Assembly (NCBI GenBank): GCA_963556695.1
Contig: CAUWAG010000018.1
Coordinates: 3,658,001-3,722,000, forward strand
Source of the DNA: Anthostomella pinea
Taxonomy: Eukaryota > Ascomycota > Sordariomycetes > Xylariales > Xylariaceae
DNA length: 64,000 nt
Direction: 5' to 3'
A model generated the notes under the pieces. It was not told the origin of the DNA. It made no database searches and saw only the letters and a program-made list of their open reading frames with translations. Of the stretch, positions 32,671 through 43,388 are shown one piece after another. The translations under genes and the position numbers were made by a program. Every line of letters starts with the position of its first letter. Position 1 is the stretch's first letter.

Positions 32671-34740
32671 TAGCGTGTACCAGAACAAGCCAGCGACAGA
32701 ATGCCCTTTCGTCGTTTCCGAGTCTCTCGTGCTGCGTTCGGCAATGATTTTGACGATAGGCATTGAAGTGTGCTGCGAGACGCCATCTTCCCACATGACG
32801 CGAGTCAAAGAACGCCTCTGGAAAACAAATGACTACCGTCCGTATACCAAGCTCTTACCAAAACATGTAGAGCATATGTCATAGCTGTACCCCGCGCGAC
32901 TGGCGCATAGGCTGCGCTGGTAGAATGTGTGTTGCTTTAGCCCCTATGTCTCTCTTGTGTTGGGACGCGATAACGCGAGTTCCATATAGACCGCAGACAC
33001 GACTCCATGACAAGTGGGTGTAATAGTCGTCAATCCGGTTTCTGGCTGGAATCATCATCGCTGGAATCATCGCTTGGCAAACGGCCGTGAGATTTAGCTC
33101 GGGGTAGAATCTGTTGACGTCGTATCGTTTTGATCTTCTTCGCTCTCGGAGTCATCATCCTCTGCCCCCCACGGATGGCACCTAGAACCTGTTATCCGAG
33201 CTTTCATCGGAAATATCGATGTGCATAGATGGGCTCGAACAGAACACTTCGGCAGACGACAACGGATCCTCGGGGTCTAAAGCCTTCCTCCTCGGACCCG
33301 CTGTCAGACTCTGCCTCTGAAACACGACCCTTTTCTTGGGTCGGGTTGGAATCGGAATCGCAGTCTGAATTACCAGCGGACTTGGTTGAGGAAGTGCTTT
33401 CATCCCCCCCTAGTTATCATCCCTCTCGGACAAGGCCGTGGCTGGGTCTTCGTCGGATCGGGTTGGTAAAGCTGCCCTCCCTGAACCAGCCTCTACCCTG
33501 ATTTGCTTCCGACTGGATGGAACAATCTATGGACCATGCACTGGAATGTCTTCCCAGTACGACTCATCGCGGTCGTTGTGAACTGTGTGGGGGACTCGTG
33601 ATGTATTTCCCCTGGAGAAGTGCTTGTGTAAGTCGAGGTTAGACCGTTGGAGTGAGCACAGGCACGTGCTCACCCTTCTCTTATCGCTCGAGGCGCCACA
33701 CTGTGGCTACCCGCAGTTGCTGCATTACCGAGCCCGGTATCGGCGTGGGGATTGATCAATTCATGGTAGGCATAAAGCATACCATCCCATCTCGAATGAT
33801 TGAAACATATGTGTGCTATAAATTGGCATAATAGGGGGAATACATGATAGGCTCACGGACAATGTGATCTAACCATTCTAATGAGGGATTGGTGTGATGG
33901 TCCCTATCGGCCTGCAGAGTCGGGGTCGATACCCCTGGAAACGCTGTCACATCCGGAACGGTCAAGATGTCCCCTCTAAAAAGCCACTAGTCCCCAAGAA
34001 TTGTCCAATGCCGTGTTATGCTCGGTTTCCCCCATGTAACCCCCGTGTAGCTGCTTGCCGGCCACCGAAAAAATAAAACGGGGACCAAGCTAGCCCAATA
34101 TCGTGGTGGAGAGTCGAGTTCTCACCCGCACCGTCGACCCTTCTTCACGTTTGGCAAGCGTGAGCAATGTTGAACGCCAGCCTCCATTGCCAGATACTGC
34201 CTGGCTGCCTCCCCTACCTCAACACCTCGCTCCGGTCTGTAGTCGGCTTAAGACACACTCCATCTTCCATCACGTCGCTTTGTCTTTCCTTCACTTGCAC
34301 ACCCCTTTGATGCCCGCTTATTATTAGGCCTCCTCGCCGGAAAGATTCCTTTCCTGTCATTGTAAGTCAGACTCCAGTAGACTCCAGCCAGGACAAGCGC
34401 TCTTGTCGTGTAGCTTCCCGAATTGACTCTGTTTCCAGCGTTTGAACCCTCGCGCCCTCTTTGCCTTCGTCATCCTGCGTCATTCCTGCCCGAGACTACA
34501 GTCCACTACCCACGGACGACGCTACCTGACTCAGTGCTGCCTCGAGCCGGTTTTCTATACTCCTACATAGACTCTTCTATCAACAGTTTGCGCCTCATTC
34601 TATAGCATCTCAGAAATTTGACCAACTACTTCCATGACGCTCCACTTAGTCACCGAAGCTTCCAGCCTCACCAGTATCCTTTCGAGCTGAACCTGGTGGC
34701 TATTGCCTGACCACTACCTTCCACAACCAATGGCAGCAAA
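32671..34740. other. Intergenic region with acidic Ser/Asp-rich minus-strand fragments
   Basis: No complete gene. On the minus strand between about 33010 and 33420, three separate frames encode Asp/Ser/Glu-rich stretches (SDSGSEEEG, DDSESEEDQND, DDSSDDDSS), which may be exons or remains of one disordered acidic protein. The 700 bases before 34740 are the promoter and 5' UTR side of the WD-repeat gene. Confidence 0.35.
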
Positions 34741-37700
34741 ATGGCCTCTACCCCTTCGAGTCGCCTGCGATTGACACCGTCGAACTCGCCTTTCCTCCCG
34801 CGACCTGCCCGATCTCCGAAACGCGGCCGAACCCCGCCAGCTCCCGATTCACGACTGTCCCTCAGACGAGTCGTCGGCACCACCTGCGCCTCTCCAACCG
34901 GTTTTGATGCCGTACAGTCTTCCTTTGCCTACATTGCTGGAGGAGCCGCTGTCGTCGTAGACGTAAACGGAGACGAATACTCCCAGCGCTTCTACAGAGC
35001 CCGACCGACAGCCCAGCCGCTCTATAGCACCCCGCCACTTCCGTACTCGCCCTCTACGCCCAACTCCACCCCGAAAGCGAACGATAGCCGGAATAGAGTC
35101 TCTTTGCGGGAATCCGCGTTCGGCGCCGAATCCCCCACCTCCAAAACCTGGACCAGCCGCGAGCGTATCAAGGCAGCGACATGTTTAGCTCTAAGCAAGC
35201 AGGGCCGGTTTCTTGCTGTTGGCGAGACGGGGTACGCCCCTCGCGTGCTCATATACAACCTTGAAGAGCGCTCCTCCGATACTCCGCTTGTCTCTATTAG
35301 TGAACATGCGCATGGGGTCAAGGCGGTTGCGTGGTCCCCCGACTCCAAATACCTCGCTTCGCTTGGGTCCGCGAACGACGGCTATCTCTACATATGGAGA
35401 GTTGACACAAAGACAGGTGCTGCGAAACTGTTCCAGCAAAACAGGTGCACCTCTTTTATTCGCGGCATGGTCTGGATGGGCAACAATCTCATCACGTTAG
35501 GCGTGCGTCATGTCAAGATATGGCGTATTGAGGAGGCGCAAGCGACATCTCCCATGAAGCAGAAATTCGCTGGAGACTTGAACCCTTCTACCCAATCGTC
35601 TAAAACATTGCCCGGTAGAAACGTACTACTCGGCAATATGATAGACGCTACATTCTCTTGCGCTGCTGCCATTGACGACACAAAGGCCATCATCTGTTCT
35701 GAAACGGGGGATGTGTGCCTGTTCGATGACACTGGCAAGCAGATGAAGATGGCACCGATCCTCGAAAGTGGGTTTGTAACAACTTGCGTAGCCGTTCATG
35801 ACGGTGTCGCCTATGTTGGCGGCAAGTCCGGGGGTTTCGTAACCCTGGATTTGGTATCCTTCATGAGAAGCAATAAGTCCTGTGTTCGGACGACTACGGA
35901 ATCGTCTCCGTACGCGGGGCTATTTGCTCTGGGATTCCTGAAACAGAACATGGTCACAGTCGACGCCAAACGCTCCATACACATCTGGAAACTCGATCCC
36001 ATCCCTGGGGATATCAACACCAAGTCGACCTCAATCCCGATACCAGGACACCAAGATGCCATATTGGGCATCGAAAGTCTGTTTCGCCCAAACCCGTCGG
36101 ACGCTGATTTCTACAGTTGGTCGGGGTCGGGACAGGTCGTATTGTGGGATGTCGATGGCAATACCAAGTCGACTTTCCAGGTTCCTCTGGAAGAGGCTTT
36201 CTTTGAGGAGGAGCCTGACTTCTTCAACCAAATGACGACCATCCGAGCTACCAAAGGCGGCAAGTTCTTCGTCACCGGAGATAAGCTGGGGATCATCAAG
36301 ATCATCGACTTCTCCACGTTCAAATGTGTTTCGTCTATGAAAGCACACTCATCTGCTTGCCATTCTATCACCGTCTATGAAGACGAGTTGAGATGCCTCA
36401 TAGCAACCTCTGGCCGTGACCGTACAGCACAGCTATTTCATAAAACAACAAGTGGCGAGTTCGATCATTTCCAGACGTTGGAATTTGCAGCCAGGGTAGC
36501 CCAAGTCTTGATTCCCTCACCCGATATGGTCATCACCTGTTCCCTGGACAGGACTTTGCAAATCCATGACCTAGTCACCAAAGAGGGTGACTCAGATGTT
36601 CTGGCGGCTATTCCTTCCAAATCTCTTCCTCTGAAAACATCACCCGCGTCGATGGCCATGGCGCAAGATGGAAAGACCCTGTTCGTCTCGCTGTCAGACC
36701 GTTCTGTTTGTCTGTACGACATGGAGCACAAAAAAGTCTCAACCACCTTCAAGTGCCTCGACGAAAGCGGTACCGAGTCAGTCGTTCTGGACTCGCTGAT
36801 TACCCGTCCGGCCAGTGAAAGAGAACCCGCATTCCTTCTCGGCATCTCGAACACAGACAAGTCTATCAGAATATATGACGCCCAGACAGGCCGCTTCTTG
36901 GACAGAGAATGGGGTCATACTGAGGCCATCAATGGCGTGGCATTAGTGGAAGAGGATGACAACCGCCGAAAGGTCGTCAGTGTCGGATCTGATGGAACAA
37001 TCATGATATGGGACATGGACTTGCAAGACCGGACTTGCGGCTCCGTTAGTCGCGACCCCTCCCCTGTCAAGGACGGTTCAGCTATAGCGCGACCGACACT
37101 GCGACGCGTCTTATCCAAGGCTGAACTTGCTGAATTCCAACGTCCTTCGTCGGCTTCTGGACGCAGATCACCACCGAGAACACTCGCAAAAAAGAGATCA
37201 CTTTACAGCCTTTCATCGGCAAGACCTATGTCGGCACTTCAGTCGAGTCCACTTATTGCCGAAGACGGGCCCTCGAGGAGAACATCGGCCGGCAGCCGAA
37301 ATGGCAGCCCTCCAGTCAGTCCTAAGACGAGAGTGACTAGGCGTCCATCTTTACCGGCACTGAACTTGGCCAAAACCAAGAGCAACAGCAACCTGAGAGC
37401 CTTTGGGTCACTGAACATGGCCACCGAGCAGACCTGTCGGACCCTTCGCACATACCGGAGGAAACTTGCCTCGACCGATCCCATAAGCCAGGATCTGCTT
37501 GCTGAGTTGGACCAAGAACTCCGCCTTACGGCTGTTGCCTTGGGAGACCGAGCGACAAGAACCAAGGCGCTGGGTGATACCATGTTGAATGGTCTTCTAG
37601 ACCAGTACTCGGAGCGATTGGTCTCGCTCCTGGATCAAAAGCTTCGAATTAACCGCCACTCGTCAGTGGATCCAGAACCAGAGTCGCCTGTAGGTGGTGC

Positions 37701-37767
37701 TGGGTCCTCTGACGCTGGCTCGAGTATCGCTAGTAATGGCTCGGCCGAGACTCCCACGTCCATCTAA
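34741..37767 (+). CDS. WD40 double-propeller protein, WDR62/MAPKBP1-like
   Basis: Single exon, 1008 residues. After a Ser/Pro/Arg-rich 35-residue N-terminus the sequence follows the WDR62/MAPKBP1 pattern: SSFAYIAGGAAVVVDVNGDE, then CLALSKQGRFLAVGETG and VLIYNLEE. About twelve WD-type blades follow, for example HGVKAVAWSPDSKYLASLGS, IATSGRDRTAQLF and VSVGSDGTIMIWDMD, enough for two propellers (about residues 50-770). The C-terminal 230 residues are Ser/Arg-rich with many SP and RR sites. They end in a helical segment (DLLAELDQELRLTAVALGDR, then MLNGLLDQYSERLVSLLDQK) that could dimerise. Animal homologues scaffold JNK signalling and act at spindle poles; the fungal role is not known to me. Family assignment is fairly strong, function is inference. 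Confidence 0.82.
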   Translation: MASTPSSRLRLTPSNSPFLPRPARSPKRGRTPPAPDSRLSLRRVVGTTCASPTGFDAVQSSFAYIAGGAAVVVDVNGDEYSQRFYRARPTAQPLYSTPPLPYSPSTPNSTPKANDSRNRVSLRESAFGAESPTSKTWTSRERIKAATCLALSKQGRFLAVGETGYAPRVLIYNLEERSSDTPLVSISEHAHGVKAVAWSPDSKYLASLGSANDGYLYIWRVDTKTGAAKLFQQNRCTSFIRGMVWMGNNLITLGVRHVKIWRIEEAQATSPMKQKFAGDLNPSTQSSKTLPGRNVLLGNMIDATFSCAAAIDDTKAIICSETGDVCLFDDTGKQMKMAPILESGFVTTCVAVHDGVAYVGGKSGGFVTLDLVSFMRSNKSCVRTTTESSPYAGLFALGFLKQNMVTVDAKRSIHIWKLDPIPGDINTKSTSIPIPGHQDAILGIESLFRPNPSDADFYSWSGSGQVVLWDVDGNTKSTFQVPLEEAFFEEEPDFFNQMTTIRATKGGKFFVTGDKLGIIKIIDFSTFKCVSSMKAHSSACHSITVYEDELRCLIATSGRDRTAQLFHKTTSGEFDHFQTLEFAARVAQVLIPSPDMVITCSLDRTLQIHDLVTKEGDSDVLAAIPSKSLPLKTSPASMAMAQDGKTLFVSLSDRSVCLYDMEHKKVSTTFKCLDESGTESVVLDSLITRPASEREPAFLLGISNTDKSIRIYDAQTGRFLDREWGHTEAINGVALVEEDDNRRKVVSVGSDGTIMIWDMDLQDRTCGSVSRDPSPVKDGSAIARPTLRRVLSKAELAEFQRPSSASGRRSPPRTLAKKRSLYSLSSARPMSALQSSPLIAEDGPSRRTSAGSRNGSPPVSPKTRVTRRPSLPALNLAKTKSNSNLRAFGSLNMATEQTCRTLRTYRRKLASTDPISQDLLAELDQELRLTAVALGDRATRTKALGDTMLNGLLDQYSERLVSLLDQKLRINRHSSVDPEPESPVGGAGSSDAGSSIASNGSAETPTSI

Positions 37768-40010
37768 CACTATGTTTGTATTACTGTTTTGCATTTCTGC
37801 AGGGATCGGCGGATATGGGAGGCGGCCGTAGGGCCACGGTATAGGATCGGATGAAAGAAACAGGGCGGCGTTTTCCCCGTACGGCATTCGGGAATCCATT
37901 TACCACTTTTCCTTCTCACTACGGGGCAATGTCTGAGGGAACAGACTAAGGGTTGGCGTTGTAGGATATGGGGACTCTATTCATCGATTCGGCTGCCTAC
38001 CCAACATGATACCACCTGGCAGGAACCCAAGGAGTTATAGGGGTTTGCTTGCGCTCTGGTGCGCCTCGGGACTTCTACTTTAGCCAAAGTTTACTGCATA
38101 GACTCAATTCATATGCCCAACAATTAGGCTCATCATATCTAACGTGATCAATCTGTTGATCTGTCTACCACTTGCCACCGTGACCCTATTTGTCCTTCTC
38201 AAGGGGAGTCAGCACTGGTTTTCTATCTGTACTCTCAAGCTTCCTGTTGCTTCACCTCGGGAACGTAGGCACGAAGGAGCCTCCTCGCCTAGTCTAACCG
38301 TCACCGGATCCATTTGAGACGCCGTTGCAGAAACGCCACTAGCCCGGAAAACGTGGTCGGATGAAAGATGCGTAGCTAGGCTGCTAGGATGATGGCGTGG
38401 GCCGAAGCCGGAGCCGGAGCTTTTGTACCAACATGGCTGACTGGCTGGCGCTGGGCTTGGGTCGTCTCTTGCTTTGCTGGCTCCGGCATGTGTTGCGGGA
38501 AGGCAGCCACCAAGAAGTGCGCGCGGCTGGATGGCACAGACGTCGTCGCCAGCTTCGAAGGTTCTTTTCTTCTTCTAGGGCGAGTCCGGTCTCCTGCTTA
38601 GTTTACATATCATCACCAGTCGCCGTTGGCCGGAGCTTCCGCTAATTCCTCCTTTGTCGGCTCCGCTCAACGGATATCCCTGGGTCGTCCTTGCCGCCTC
38701 GCAAGCGTCAGGAGCGTAGGGTGGGCGCTCGGGTATCAATGACACATCTAACAACGACGACCTTCCTCGAGAACATAATGTTGGCCGGGCAATAGATAGC
38801 CCTGCCGACTCGGTGAGTTTCCTCCGGAATATTGTGATCTTCTGCCTTGCGGAAAATATCGCCAACTGTTTCACGCACTAAAGCCAAGCGTTTGATCCGG
38901 CCGTTTCGCAAAGTGGGATAGTCCTACGGTCCCCATGCCTTGGATTGATGAGGCTGAAGATGTCAGGCTGCTAGTGGCACAGCCGAAACACCGGTCATAT
39001 AATTGCAGGTCGAGTCTGGGGTACAGTAGTGCTGTCATGCGGTCCAGTAGAGGTCGAGGCTGTGATTCTGTGAGGCTCCTCAGTTTGACTGTTGTTCGCA
39101 GCAAAAACGCGAGCTTTGTTCTTGACTTCAGGTGGGTAAGGATACTTTCTCATGTACCCAGACAGTGACACTCATCACTGACAACTGGCAGACAAGACCC
39201 CGATCGCGGGCATAGCTCAACCCTGTTTGGCCGTTGACACGTGGCAGCCGATGATCAGCGATCGAGACATGGGCCTCCCGAGATCTGTTGGCGCCGGTTA
39301 TGGCCCGACATCGACGGTTTCTTGAGTACGACTTAGGGAACCTTGCTGGGCACCTCAATCCTGGCAAGTCGATGTTCCCCTGCTTGAAAGTTACTTGATC
39401 ATGATTACCATGAGGAGACACCAGGTAATCGAGCACGACGGCTGACGGGTAACATGAGGCGACGTCTGATCTCAGGCCCTGGCTTATCTTGAACTCGACC
39501 TACCGGAGCTTTGTGCCTTCAGTTGATTGCCCGAAGGATTCCTTCGGCTCTCCGAGTACACGTGTGCAATACCAGCGTGAGACCCGGGCATCGTGGTTGT
39601 CGAGGATCACCATGCTTAGTAAAGCTGTTCGTCCCTGGGAGTACCCAGGAGAGCTGCCTTTTCTCGACATCATCGTCGCCTGTCCTCACGTGGCAGCTCA
39701 AGAGATCTCCATGTAGCTCAGTTGCTGTGGCGATTGCAGATCCAAACATCAGCCCAAGAGGCACCGGAGATGGTGAGCAGAGCTCTCGTAAGGGGATATA
39801 TATTTCCTTTACGAGTCTCCTCGCTGAACCAACCTTTCGAACGCCGTAAACATCACGTTCGAACTCTGTGCACTTGATTCAGCTATCCAAGACCTGGTCG
39901 ACAAATATACATAGCTGATAATTTGTGAGTACTCTTGGACAAGAACACAGTGGCTGACTATCACCAGGTTCCTCCCACGCGCGAGCTGTGTGCCCCCCTC
40001 CGTCTTCGCC
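37768..40010. other. Long intergenic region
   Basis: Open frames on both strands are short and without codon bias or domains. The last few hundred bases are the aquaporin promoter side. Confidence 0.45.
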
Positions 40011-41971
40011 ATGGTGGGTTCGTACAGAGAGACGCCCGGCTACGAGCCACTCCGCCGCAATGACCCCCCTGGAATAGGGCAGGCAATCACAACGCCGACG
40101 CCAGCAAGCAGACAATTCGACCGAACCCTTACGGATGCAGGCCAGCCGCCCCTAGAACGTCCTACACTCGGAACACCTTCAAGTTCGGCCCAACCGAGTA
40201 CCAAAGTCACCACGCCGCCATCAGGCCCGCGCTCCTCCTACCATGCCCCCTCCATCGAGTCTTTTCCCGCCCGTGAAAGAGACCTGTACAACGAGCGCAA
40301 GTCCCATGATAGAGATTTCTATAACGAGCGCAGGTCCATGGACAGCAAGAACCCGCTGCTGAACAAGAACCGATCATCAGCTGCCACCAGCAGCAGGCCC
40401 GCAACCGCTCTGACCCGACAGCTCTCAGAGGACATGGCCGACGAAGCGGCAGACAGAGAGCAGCCCGGCTCCTACTTCGAGGGCGCCGCGATCCCCCAGC
40501 CCGGGCAGTTTATGGCCAACCGCGGGCGCCCGATGTCCTTCTACGACATGAAGGAGCAGCAGCGGGAAAAGAGCCGGCAACAGCAGCAGCAGCCGCCCCG
40601 GCCGGCACCGCAGCTACACCGGCAGTCCTGGCGGTCGGGCGACATGCCGTACAACTACGCCGACATGATTGGCGACAACCGCTATTCGTACGCGCCGCCT
40701 CGCATGGGGAGCAACACGCCGCAACGGGGCTTTCGCGGGGGCAGCGCCAGCGGCGAGCCCGAGCAGCCCATGCCCGTCCGGCTGCCCTGGACCATGTGGA
40801 TGAACAGCAGCGCCAAGAACCTGTTCGTCGCCGCCGTCGGCGAGTGGGTCGGCACCACCATGTTCCTGTTCTTCGCCTTCGCCGGCACCCAGGTCGCCAA
40901 CGCCAAGAGCGACACGCCGGCCGAGTCGACAACTACCAACGCGACGACGGGCTTCGATCCGGTGGTCATGCTTTACATCTCCACCGCGTTCGGCTTTAGT
41001 CTTATGGTCAATGTCTGGGTCTTTTTCCGTATTTCTGGTGGTCTGTTTAACCCTGCCGTAGGTCCACCCCCTTTTACCCCTTTTCCAAGGGTTTCAGGTT
41101 TTCTTAACCGGGACTAGTAGTGCTGACCACAGCCGATGGGAAACAGGTCACGCTCGCCCTCTGGGTCACAGGCGCCGTCAGCGCCGCGCGCGGCATCTGC
41201 CTCTTCTTCGCGCAGATCGTCGGCAGCATTACGGCCTCCGCCCTCGTCCTCGCCATCTTCCCCACGCCGCTCAACGTGCGCACGACGCTTTCCGCGGGCA
41301 CGTCGCTCGCGCAGGGCGTCTGGATCGAGGCCTTCATGACGGCCGAGCTCGTCTTCACGATCCTGATGCTAGCCAAAGAAAAGCACCGCGCGACCTTCAT
41401 CGCGCCCGTCGGCATCGGGCTCGCGCTCTTCGTCGCCGAGCTCGTGGGCGTCTACTACACGGGCGGGTCGCTGAACCCGGCGCGCTCGCTCGGCCCCTGC
41501 GTCGTGTCGGGCAAGTGGGACGCCGAGCACTGGATCTACTGGGTCGGCCCCGGTATTGGGTGTGCGTTCGCGCTGGCATTTTACAAGTTCATCAAGATGC
41601 TCGAGTACGAGATGGCGAACCCGGGCCAGGACGGTGATGATGCGAATGATCCGACTAAGAACCCGAATCATGCCGTGCGCGAGAAGCAGCGCGAGGTCAC
41701 GGCGCGCGTGCTCGCTAGTCTGGGGATTGATGCCAACAGCCAGCAGCAGCAGCAGCAGCAGGCCGACGCCATGGCTGCTGAGGAGGGCAGCTACTACGGC
41801 GGCGGCAGGAATTCGGTCATGGGCGACTCGGACAGCGGCCACCAGCAGCGCGTCTATCCCGGCGGCGGCGGCGGCATGCATGCGCTGTCGACGGTGGCGT
41901 CGATGAGCGACGTGAACAGCCCGACCAAGGCGTACGCGCCGCAGCCGCGATCGTCGTTCCAGGTCGATTAA
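40011..41971 (+). CDS. Aquaporin with a long N-terminal tail
   Basis: MIP-family membrane channel. Exons 40011-41057 and 41147-41971 give 623 residues; the intron falls directly after the first NPA box (SGGLFNPA, then VTLALWVTGAVSA). The second box is SLNPARSLGP. NPA boxes without the extended loops of Fps-type glycerol channels suggest an orthodox water channel, though selectivity is not proven. The channel core is about residues 258-545 with six hydrophobic helices (for example VAAVGEWVGTTMFLFFAFAG). It is preceded by a disordered tail of about 255 residues (Ser/Pro/Arg-rich, with repeats LYNERKSHDRD and FYNERRSMD, and a poly-Gln run) and followed by a cytosolic tail with a second poly-Gln run. 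The start is the first ATG; the codon reading GTG at 39990 upstream is not used. Confidence 0.92.
41738..41762 (+). repeat. CAG trinucleotide run in the aquaporin C-tail
   Basis: About eight CAG codons in a row encode poly-Gln; a likely length-variable site. Confidence 0.85.
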
Positions 41972-43388
41972 GCGGGTATCTAGGTGGAAAACATTATGGA
42001 TTTGGACGATAATGAAGGAAGCATGGAATGCTTAAACGGTCGACTTTATTGTAGCATTAGCGGGATCAAGGATTAAAACGGCATCTGATGAGACGGACGC
42101 ATCACGCATGTATGAGTATCATGGAACGGCGCTTTCTTGGTGCGTTGTCTACCTGCCTACTACCGAGGTAATCAGGTGGTATCATTGCGGAGTTTGGGCA
42201 CGAAAGGGGAACGGATGGGAAGGCCACGGAGGCCGTGTTGTACTAACTGTGTATGTTTTGTGTTAGAAGGCTAGGCTGAGTGCCTTATATTGTATTTGTT
42301 CTTGTATAGGAGAGATAGGGGTCGAAACGTTGATGGGGAACCATGCCTCCTGAGTTCAGTCAGTCGATATTGCCGCCCCTAAACCCTTTGAATCTGTGGA
42401 GGTGACTTGCATGTTAGACAGCTCTGGCTCATCTATGCCTTCTAGAGAGTCACTCACCAGGTAATAGGTAGAGCGGGTTCCATCTTTAAACTGCTCGGTC
42501 CGTTTCGTTGAGCTTCAGTCCCTTGTGACCGTCGTCAAAGCTGCTCACCTACCTAGGTGCTGCCTACTTGGTCAGTGTAAACAGTCACTATCATGGTTGG
42601 TGTCATGTGCAGTTCGGTTCAGACACCAGCACCCGTTTACTCGATTTTCTCATGAAGTTTGCACGATTGCCAGCAGAGTGTTTTAGGCACCTTTGAGAGT
42701 CTGTTAACCATGAGCCCAAGACCGAACCAGTTCGTCGGCAAAATAGGCCTTATGAAGCTTCATCAGTGAGGCACACGCGACCTCGTTCGGTCGTATATCC
42801 TCAATGGAGCAACACATATCAAGTGGATGAACCGACCCCAGGCGACAGTTTCCAGATGAGGATCATAACACAAAGATAGCAACATGCAGGATGCCATGGG
42901 GTGATGCGGCCGTGTTACCAGACTCCGCACACATCGTCTTCACTTCACAACTTGGAGGCATAGATGGGCAAACCATATTTGCAAGCAACATACACATAGG
43001 TCTGCTCGTAGCTAGGCGCGCTTCTTTGTTCCCTTCAGTCTCCCATTCCGAACTCCTAGCACCAAGACTGAACGCCGTCCATATGAAGAGCGCTCGATGC
43101 TGCCATCCGGCCCCTTGTTCCCACCGTGTCCCATTCCGGCATGACGATCGTCTGAAATGAATGGCAGAAGAGAAATGCCGTAAATGCATCGTGTGTGGTT
43201 GCTTTTTCAACGGTGGTTGATCATAATACATCCCAGAGGTTGATGGGTGCTCGTAAATGCCATGAGACTAACACCCAGGGCAGGGTTCAATATACGAGAG
43301 CGTCCGTCTATAAGCAGGCTTGTTGGTGGGTAGGATAACGGCGCACAATGCAGACATGCACTAAAGATCGAATCGGCCGTACCAATGG
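41972..43388. other. Convergent intergenic region
   Basis: Between the 3' ends of the aquaporin and kinase genes. No gene seen. Confidence 0.5.

Noticed and set aside
42863..43231. 122-codon minus-strand frame beyond the nrc-2 stop
   Set aside because: No codon bias or recognisable sequence; it lies in the 3' flank of nrc-2.
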